Shown here piece after piece: positions 1 through 5,121 of a stretch of DNA of 8,201 bases (its first letter is position 1; the number at the start of each line of letters is the position of its first letter). Location of the stretch: contig JACQWU010000144.1 in NCBI GenBank assembly GCA_016209155.1, forward strand, positions 1 through 8,201, in the 5' to 3' direction. The notes under the pieces were generated by a model, which was not told where the DNA came from, made no database searches, and was given only the letters and a program-made list of their open reading frames with translations. This DNA comes from Candidatus Desantisiibacteriota bacterium (GTDB taxonomy: Bacteria > JACRDZ01). Both the position numbers and the translations under genes were made by a program.

Positions 1-2
1 AA

Positions 3-1412
3 AAATCAAAAGTAGAATCAAAAATTACTTCCAAAGTTGATATGAATATTTCCGGTATTATGATAAAGGAAAAATGGTTTGATAAAAATAAAAAGGTGTT
101 TTATTCTTTGGCTGTTTTAGACAGGAATATTGCTTGTGAAAAATTAAAACAGCAAATTGATAACGAAATAAATGTGATTACAGAACTTTGTACTAAGGCT
201 GAAGAATATAAAAAAAATAAAAAATTAGTTAATGCTTTAAGTAATTACAAAACTGCATATATCAAAAGAGAAAACCTTGATCCTGTTATACATAGATATA
301 ATGTTTTAAATAGTGAAATTGATAAAGCAGGTGATAAGCTTCATCTTTTATCTTTATCAGAAATAAAAAATAAAATAGATGAAATATCGTCCGGAATAGG
401 AATTGCCGCGGTTGATGGGGATAATCTCACAGTGGGAAAGCAATTTTCTATGGATGAAGGGCTTGTTAATCTTTCCGAACAAATTATATCTAAGATATTT
501 GAAAAAGGTGTGATAAAAATTGCTGTTTTTGATTTTGTTGAAGCAAATTCCGGTAAAAGATTAAAATTAAGTAATATTATTGAATCGGAACTACGAACAA
601 TACTTGGGAAAGCAGAAGATATTGTAATAGTTGATTCAGATAATTCACAAATACAGGATTTAAAAGAGAAGGCAAAATCATTAAATGCACAAATGTATCT
701 AACAGGGCTTTATTGGGTAAATAATAATTCTTTGAAAATAAATGCAAAATTAGTTGATATAGATTCAGGAACATTGATTGCGACAGGAAGAGTAAATATT
801 GAAAATAATAATTTCAAAGCAGGTGATTTTGAAGCAATTGAAAAGGCAGAAAAATCTAATTTAACTTATGATTTTGCGGTGGATAAAATGTATTTTGCTA
901 AACGAGAGGAAAAAACTTCTGATCTCAACATAAAAGTATGGACAGATAAAAAAGAATATAAAATCGGCGACCCGCTTACAATATATTTTAAATCAAATAA
1001 AAATTGTTATGTAACTCTATTTGATATCGGGACAAGCGGTAAAATTAATATTTTATTCCCAAATTCATTTTATAAGGATAATGTTATAAATGCTGATGTA
1101 ACGTATTCTATTCCGGGAGATTTTTTAGGATTTAAGATTGAACTCCTGGGACCGGCAGGGATTGAAAGAATTAAAATTGCGGCAACGATTGATAAATTTG
1201 CATTTAAGAGTATTGATTCCGGTGAAAATATTTTAAAAGAGTTAAATGCGCTTTCATCAAAAAATTGGGTAGAAGATAATGTGGAAATCAGGATATTTGA
1301 AAATGAAGAAGCGCAAAAAACGCGAACAACAAGAGGTTTTAGTAAAAAAATAAAACAGGATAAACCGGAATCACCGATAGATATTATTGGAACACCGGGG
1401 GTTAAGCCATAG
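3..1412 (+). CDS. LPP20/FlgO-like/DUF4384 multidomain envelope protein, 5' end missing
   Basis: The frame is open to the left edge of the window, so the ATG at 42 is probably internal and the real start, with any signal peptide, lies upstream. Numbering from that Met: residues 1-35 look like the end of an LPP20/FlgT-type domain (FYSLAVLDR); 36-120 are charged and helical; about 140-260 resemble a FlgO/CsgG-type fold (IAVFDF at 160-165, then a VDIDSGTLIATG strand); about 294-385 match the DUF4384 pattern (KVWTDKKEYKIGDPLTIYF, then ILFPN). A basic, Pro-containing tail follows. Proteins of this build are usually exported or lipid-anchored and of unknown biochemical role. Domain names come from motif memory, not a search. 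It lies 134 bp upstream of the CHASE2/sigma-54 gene on the same strand, so a joint envelope-sensing role is possible but inferred. Its TAG stop abuts a repeat foot, giving TAGTAG. Confidence 0.8.
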   Translation, partial: KSKVESKITSKVDMNISGIMIKEKWFDKNKKVFYSLAVLDRNIACEKLKQQIDNEINVITELCTKAEEYKKNKKLVNALSNYKTAYIKRENLDPVIHRYNVLNSEIDKAGDKLHLLSLSEIKNKIDEISSGIGIAAVDGDNLTVGKQFSMDEGLVNLSEQIISKIFEKGVIKIAVFDFVEANSGKRLKLSNIIESELRTILGKAEDIVIVDSDNSQIQDLKEKAKSLNAQMYLTGLYWVNNNSLKINAKLVDIDSGTLIATGRVNIENNNFKAGDFEAIEKAEKSNLTYDFAVDKMYFAKREEKTSDLNIKVWTDKKEYKIGDPLTIYFKSNKNCYVTLFDIGTSGKINILFPNSFYKDNVINADVTYSIPGDFLGFKIELLGPAGIERIKIAATIDKFAFKSIDSGENILKELNALSSKNWVEDNVEIRIFENEEAQKTRTTRGFSKKIKQDKPESPIDIIGTPGVKP

Positions 1413-1495
1413 TAGGGGCCGGATTTATCCGGCCCGTTTAATGGATTTGATGAATCAAAATCAAAAAACGCGGGTTTGATGAATCAAACCCCTAC
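1412..1495. repeat. BIME-like inverted pair of GTAG-foot palindromes
   Basis: The element opens with GTAGGGG (1412-1418) and closes with its complement CCCCTAC (1489-1495). The left arm is a perfect 9-bp hairpin, GGGCCGGAT (1416-1424) with ATCCGGCCC (1427-1435). The right arm is another, GGGTTTGAT (1472-1480) with ATCAAACCC (1483-1491). A smaller hairpin, TTTGAT/ATCAAA (1446-1459), lies between. The layout of foot, palindrome, spacer, inverse palindrome and inverse foot matches REP/inverse-REP pairs, whose foot is classically GTAG. It starts on the last base of the upstream gene's stop codon. Arms recur at 1500, 2286, 2351, 4345 and 4399. Confidence 0.85.
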
Positions 1496-1499
1496 AGAG

Positions 1500-1524
1500 G
1501 TAGGGGTTCGATTTATCGAACCCG
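1500..1524 (+). repeat. Single GTAG-foot palindrome unit
   Basis: A lone REP-like unit in + orientation: foot GTAGGGG, then GGGTTCGAT (1504-1512) paired with ATCGAACCC (1515-1523) across a TT centre, then G. Only four bases (AGAG) separate it from the inverse unit ending at 1495, so the two form a foot-to-foot pair spanning 1471-1524. The same foot-to-foot arrangement occurs inside the next gene at 2286-2375 with a 40-nt spacer. Confidence 0.85.
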
Positions 1525-1534
1525 TTAAATAATT

Positions 1535-1539
1535 AGGGG
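1535..1539 (+). promoter_or_regulatory. Ribosome binding site of the CHASE2/sigma-54 gene
   Basis: AGGGG lies seven bases before the ATG at 1547 and supports that start. The surrounding TAGGGGTTT matches the beginning of the repeat unit at 1500-1524, so this site may be a relic of a truncated repeat copy. That origin is inference. Confidence 0.55.
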
Positions 1540-1546
1540 TTTCATT

Positions 1547-4348
1547 ATGTATGCTAAAAAAATGCAAATATATATTGGGATTGGGATAATTTGCTCTATC
1601 CTTACCATCATTTTCACATCACTTTTTTCCGATGTTTTTAATGATTGGGAATTAAAAACTTATGATTACCGGATGAAGCTGCGGAGTGAAATAAAAGTTT
1701 CTCCGGATATTATTCTTGTGGATATAGATGATCGAAGTATTAATGCTATCGGCAGATGGCCGTGGGATCGCACGATACATGCTAAAATAATTGATAAGCT
1801 TACGGGAAGCGGCGCTAAAATTATTGCTTATGATATTTTTTTTAATGCGTCAACTGATAAAAAATCTGATAACTTGCTTGCTGAAGCAAGTAAAAAAGCA
1901 AATAGAGTATATTATCCGGTTGGTTTTGATTTTTCTGAAGTTACCGGTGTAAATAAGAATGATGAAATATCTTATGTGGAAAAATTGGGGCAATATAGTT
2001 TTGGGAAATTTATTGGTGATACTAATGATTTATTATCTGTAAATAGAGCGATATTGCCTATCGAAGAAATTTTAAAAGCTTCAAAAGGTGTCGGGCATAT
2101 ATCATCGAATAAAGATATTGACGGAAAAATTAGAAGGGTTCCATTAATTGTAAAAGTGGATGATATGCTTTTCCCATCATTTGGGCTTGCAAGTTTATTG
2201 GATTACCTGGATGTTTCGAGAGATAATATTGTTATAAAATTGGGGGAAAGTATAACTTTAAAATCTGCGGTTGTAAATAAAATAGCGGGCTCGATGAATC
2301 GAGCCCCTACATTAGAATCCCGTGCGGCATTAAATGCCAATGAAAAAATTGTAGGGGTTCGATTCATCGAACCCGTGTTTGGATCAAATCAAGTAAACGA
2401 CAAAAATAGAAAAGATATTGTTATACCGATTGATAATAAAGGGATGATGCTTATTAATTATGCAGGACAATGGAATAAAACCTATAAACATTATTCATTT
2501 AAAAATTTGTTAGATAATGAACTGCAAAATGATGTTTTTAAAGACAAATTTGTAATTGTAAGCAATGCCGCCTCAGGATTTGATTTAAAACAAGTACCTC
2601 TTCAAAATAGCTATCCGGGAGGCGGAATACATGCAAATATTATTAATACAATCTTAACAGAAAATTTTCTTATTGAACCAAATTCAGCTGTAAAAATCAT
2701 AATTATTGTATTGCTTGGAATAATAGGCGCATTAAGCGGTGTATTCACAAGGTGGGAGCTGAAAATAGCTGTAAATTTTATTATTTTATTTATTTATTTT
2801 ACTACTGTTTATTATTTATTCAAACTCAATGGAATCGTATTAAATGTTTTATCCCCGACAATGGCATGTATATTCGGCGCTGTAAGTGTGTCTTTTTATG
2901 AAACACAATTTGAAAAAAGAAATGCAGTAAGATTAAATACGGAAAATCAAAAATTAGAAGAAGAACTGCTGAAGATTACTACGCAACTTAATGAAAAAGA
3001 GAATGAAATAATAAAAATACAAAAAGAACTTTCAATTCAATCCACATCTGTTCCACAATTAAATGAAAAAAGAGATGAAAAAGAGGAACTTGAAATTAAA
3101 AAAATTACTATTTTAAAAAAACTAACACCATCGCAATTTGAAGAATTAAGAAAAGAAGCAGAAAATTTACATATAATAACAAAAGATAGAAACTTACTTG
3201 AAGCATTTGATATGGCAAAGAGAGTCGCGCCCTTTGATCATACTGTATTAATTTTAGGTGAAACAGGTACAGGAAAAGAATTATTCGCCAATGCATTACA
3301 TGCAATGAGCAAGAGGAAAAAACAAAAATTTGCTGTTGTTGAATGTTCTTCTATTAACCTGTCACTTGCGGAAAGTGAATTTTTTGGTTATAAAAAAGGA
3401 TCATTTACAGGAGCCGTCAGCGATAAAGCAGGATTATTTAAGGAAGCAAATAACGGCACGATATTTTTGGATGAAATAGGTGAGCTTCCTTGTGATGTTC
3501 ATCCAAAACTTCTTAGAGTATTACAAAATCGTCAAATAAGACCTGTTGGCAGTAATGAACTAATTGATATTAATGTAAGAGTAATAGCAGCAGGAGATAA
3601 GGATATTGCAAGCGCGGTAAATAATAAAATGTTTAATACAGCGCTTTTTGCACGATTAAATAGATATCCTATTGTTTTACCGGCATTAAGAGAAAGAAAA
3701 GGCGATATCCCGGATTTAGCCGCTGAATTTATTAGAAGACACAAAGAAAAGAAAAATATTCTGGGAATATCAAAAGACGGGATAGAAGAATTGATGAAAT
3801 ACAATTGGCCAAATAATATACGGCAATTAGAAAATATTATTATAAGAACTATTATAAATGCAAATAATGATTATATTCAATTAGATGATGTTAAATATGC
3901 AATGGAACAGGACATTTATAAAAATAATAGCGGGCAAGTGACAAATGTAAAAATACCGGAAGAAAGTTCAGAATGTATTGGAAATGATTATCAAAAAAGG
4001 TTAATTGAAGAATTACGAAAAACCAATTTCAATATAAAAGAAACAGCAGAAATATTAAATATGGGACGAAATACTGTAACCGATAACTTTAAAGGTATAT
4101 GTTTTAAAAATCTTGCAGAAAATAATGGTGATATTAAAAAAACCGCGAATTTAATTGCCGGTCACCCGGATTCATCTGAGAAGCTTGAAAAAAAGATTGC
4201 TGAATATTATGAAAATCTTATTTCTAATGTTAATCAATGTGAGAATGTTGACATAGCCAAACAAAAGGTAAGATTAATTTATAAAAATATTCCCAAAGAA
4301 TATTTTTGTTATATTGATGTTTTAATTGAAAAATATTTCAAATTGTAG
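1547..4348 (+). CDS. Membrane-bound sigma-54 enhancer-binding protein with CHASE2 sensor
   Basis: 933 residues. Segments: TM helix about 7-27; CHASE2 domain about 30-375 (ILVDIDDRSINAIGRWPWDR, later PGGGIHANIINTIL), predicted outside the cytoplasmic membrane; three TM helices about 382-402, 406-427 and 431-452; coiled coil about 455-520; AAA+ sigma-54 activator domain about 545-790; Fis-like HTH at 829-849 (ETAEILNMGRNTV); and a further C-terminal segment of about 80 residues. The AAA+ domain has Walker A GETGTGKE (571-578), a GSFTGA loop (618-623; usual GAFTGA) that contacts sigma-54, Walker B IFLDE (639-643) and sensor II in NNIRQLEN. Predicted role: sense a periplasmic signal and drive open-complex formation at sigma-54 promoters. 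Oddities: residues about 247-277 come from an inserted repeat pair; sensor I reads AAGD rather than AATN; the first arginine of the usual FREDLYYR motif is Asn697, while Arg703 remains. The TAG stop lies inside a repeat foot. The start is supported by AGGGG seven bases upstream. Confidence 0.93.
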   Translation: MYAKKMQIYIGIGIICSILTIIFTSLFSDVFNDWELKTYDYRMKLRSEIKVSPDIILVDIDDRSINAIGRWPWDRTIHAKIIDKLTGSGAKIIAYDIFFNASTDKKSDNLLAEASKKANRVYYPVGFDFSEVTGVNKNDEISYVEKLGQYSFGKFIGDTNDLLSVNRAILPIEEILKASKGVGHISSNKDIDGKIRRVPLIVKVDDMLFPSFGLASLLDYLDVSRDNIVIKLGESITLKSAVVNKIAGSMNRAPTLESRAALNANEKIVGVRFIEPVFGSNQVNDKNRKDIVIPIDNKGMMLINYAGQWNKTYKHYSFKNLLDNELQNDVFKDKFVIVSNAASGFDLKQVPLQNSYPGGGIHANIINTILTENFLIEPNSAVKIIIIVLLGIIGALSGVFTRWELKIAVNFIILFIYFTTVYYLFKLNGIVLNVLSPTMACIFGAVSVSFYETQFEKRNAVRLNTENQKLEEELLKITTQLNEKENEIIKIQKELSIQSTSVPQLNEKRDEKEELEIKKITILKKLTPSQFEELRKEAENLHIITKDRNLLEAFDMAKRVAPFDHTVLILGETGTGKELFANALHAMSKRKKQKFAVVECSSINLSLAESEFFGYKKGSFTGAVSDKAGLFKEANNGTIFLDEIGELPCDVHPKLLRVLQNRQIRPVGSNELIDINVRVIAAGDKDIASAVNNKMFNTALFARLNRYPIVLPALRERKGDIPDLAAEFIRRHKEKKNILGISKDGIEELMKYNWPNNIRQLENIIIRTIINANNDYIQLDDVKYAMEQDIYKNNSGQVTNVKIPEESSECIGNDYQKRLIEELRKTNFNIKETAEILNMGRNTVTDNFKGICFKNLAENNGDIKKTANLIAGHPDSSEKLEKKIAEYYENLISNVNQCENVDIAKQKVRLIYKNIPKEYFCYIDVLIEKYFKL
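2286..2375. repeat. Translated inverted pair of GTAG-foot palindromes inside the CHASE2 gene
   Basis: The left unit, in - orientation, has GGGCTCGAT (2287-2295) paired with ATCGAGCCC (2298-2306) and ends CCCCTAC at 2310. The right unit, in + orientation, starts GTAGGGG at 2351 with GGGTTCGAT (2355-2363) paired with ATCGAACCC (2366-2374). The 40-nt spacer holds a small hairpin, GGCAT/ATGCC (2326-2338). The whole is exactly 90 nt, keeps the frame, contains no stop, and adds about 30 residues (roughly 247-277, including AGSMNRAPT and VGVRFIEP) between two predicted CHASE2 strands. No obvious target duplication was seen at the flanks. Confidence 0.88.
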
Positions 4349-4423
4349 GGGGCGGATTCATCCGGCCCGGTTTCGGGCTTAATAAATTCAATCAAAAACG
4401 GGTTCGATGAATCGAACCCCTAC
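4345..4423. repeat. BIME-like inverted pair between convergent genes
   Basis: Foot GTAGGGG begins at 4345 and the inverse foot CCCCTAC ends at 4423. The left arm, GGGGCGGAT (4349-4357) against ATCCGGCCC (4360-4368), has one G-G mismatch. The right arm, GGGTTCGAT (4400-4408) with ATCGAACCC (4411-4419), is perfect. An alternative stem, GCCCG/CGGGC (4365-4378), overlaps the left arm. The inner side of the right arm carries ATCAAAAACG, similar to the corresponding part of the element at 1412-1495, so the two copies are related beyond their arms. The left foot supplies the TAG stop of the upstream gene; the right end is 4 bp from the stop of the - strand GGDEF gene. Confidence 0.87.
4394..4419 (-). 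terminator. Probable intrinsic terminator of the ispA-dxs-GGDEF unit
   Basis: Read on the - strand, the perfect 9-bp stem of the repeat arm (4419-4400) is followed by G and then five T residues (4398-4394), nine bases after the GGDEF stop codon. Stem plus T-run is the intrinsic terminator layout. The T-run is short, so efficiency is uncertain. The hairpin belongs to the repeat, so termination would be a co-opted function. Confidence 0.5.
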
Positions 4424-4427
4424 AAAT

Positions 4428-5114
4428 TTATTTTGAAACTATACCGCTTTTCCCCTCTTTTTTCGCTTCACTTGCCGCTTCCTCTGCCTGGTTTATAATA
4501 GTGTCAATATTTAAAACTGTGCTGTCAAAAGTTTTTATCCCTATACTGACGGTAAATTGAATTTCTTTATTTTTATATTTAACATGGGCTTTTGATATTT
4601 TATTCCTTAAACGCGTGGCAAATTCAAATGAACCTGTTTTATCTGTGATATCAATTTTGCGTTTATTATGAAGACATATTTGTGATGTCATTTTTAATAC
4701 TTCATTACCGGCGGTATGACCATAGATATCATTAATTTTATTGTGTGAGTCTATATCAAAAATCAATACAGAAAAAATAGTTTTATATCTTATTGCCCGA
4801 TAAAATTCCTTTTGTGCTAATTCTAAAAAATGCTGTGTATTTAATGCCTGTGTCAGTTCATCGGTTACAGTAAGTGTCTCAACTTTTTGTTCCGCAGTAT
4901 CCAATCTGTAAATCAATTTAATAATAAAAGCGATTAAAAACGGCGCAATTATGCCCGGAGCAATTATTGATGTAACTATTGTAATAGCATGTATTGATTT
5001 ATAAATTATTTCATCTATTAAAATTGCAAGAAGCACTGATATGATTATTGCAATGATAGTATTAATTATTATCATTTTTATTGTGCCAATGCTTTTTATT
5101 AATTTTGTATTCAT
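4428..5114 (-). CDS. Membrane protein with degenerate GGDEF-family domain lacking the catalytic hairpin
   Basis: 228 residues from the ATG at 5114, chosen because it follows the dxs stop by 7 bp with AAAGAG (5130-5125) upstream; an ATG at 5150 inside dxs has no visible ribosome binding site. TM helices lie at about 13-35 and 41-66, then a linker, then a GGDEF-like domain from residue 84 (TDELTQALN, FDIDSHNKINDIYGH 119-133, AGNEVL 135-140, VSIGI 189-193). Diguanylate cyclases make cyclic di-GMP using a GG(D/E)EF hairpin. Here RKIDI (152-156) runs straight into TDKTGSFEFATRLR (157-170), which matches the helix that normally follows the hairpin, so about 15 residues including GGDEF appear to be missing. 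The Asp of AGDEVL that binds guanine is Asn137, and the C-terminal ADxALYxAK is AEEAASEAK. Cyclase activity is therefore very unlikely. A role as a c-di-GMP receptor or scaffold, or decay in progress, are the options. Confidence 0.87.
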   Translation of the reverse strand: MNTKLIKSIGTIKMIIINTIIAIIISVLLAILIDEIIYKSIHAITIVTSIIAPGIIAPFLIAFIIKLIYRLDTAEQKVETLTVTDELTQALNTQHFLELAQKEFYRAIRYKTIFSVLIFDIDSHNKINDIYGHTAGNEVLKMTSQICLHNKRKIDITDKTGSFEFATRLRNKISKAHVKYKNKEIQFTVSIGIKTFDSTVLNIDTIINQAEEAASEAKKEGKSGIVSK

Positions 5115-5121
5115 TGATTTA

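Noticed and set aside
1500-1524. GGTTCGAT-type sequence resembling the T-arm of a tRNA
   Set aside because: The repeats contain GGTTCGATT-like bases, but no acceptor stem, anticodon arm or D-arm can be built around any copy, and the arms are perfect palindromes found several times.
1412-1524. CRISPR-like repeat cluster
   Set aside because: Units alternate in orientation, spacing is irregular (from 4 to about 35 nt), unit sequences differ, and there is no leader or cas gene in view.
1413-1546. Sigma-54 (-24/-12) promoter before the CHASE2 gene
   Set aside because: No TGGCAC-N5-TTGC-like pair with correct spacing was found; the gap is filled by the palindromic repeats.
3108-3804. Open frames on the - strand inside the sigma-54 AAA+ domain
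   Set aside because: They are antisense to intact Walker A, GSFTGA and Walker B coding sequence and show no ribosome binding site or recognisable domain.
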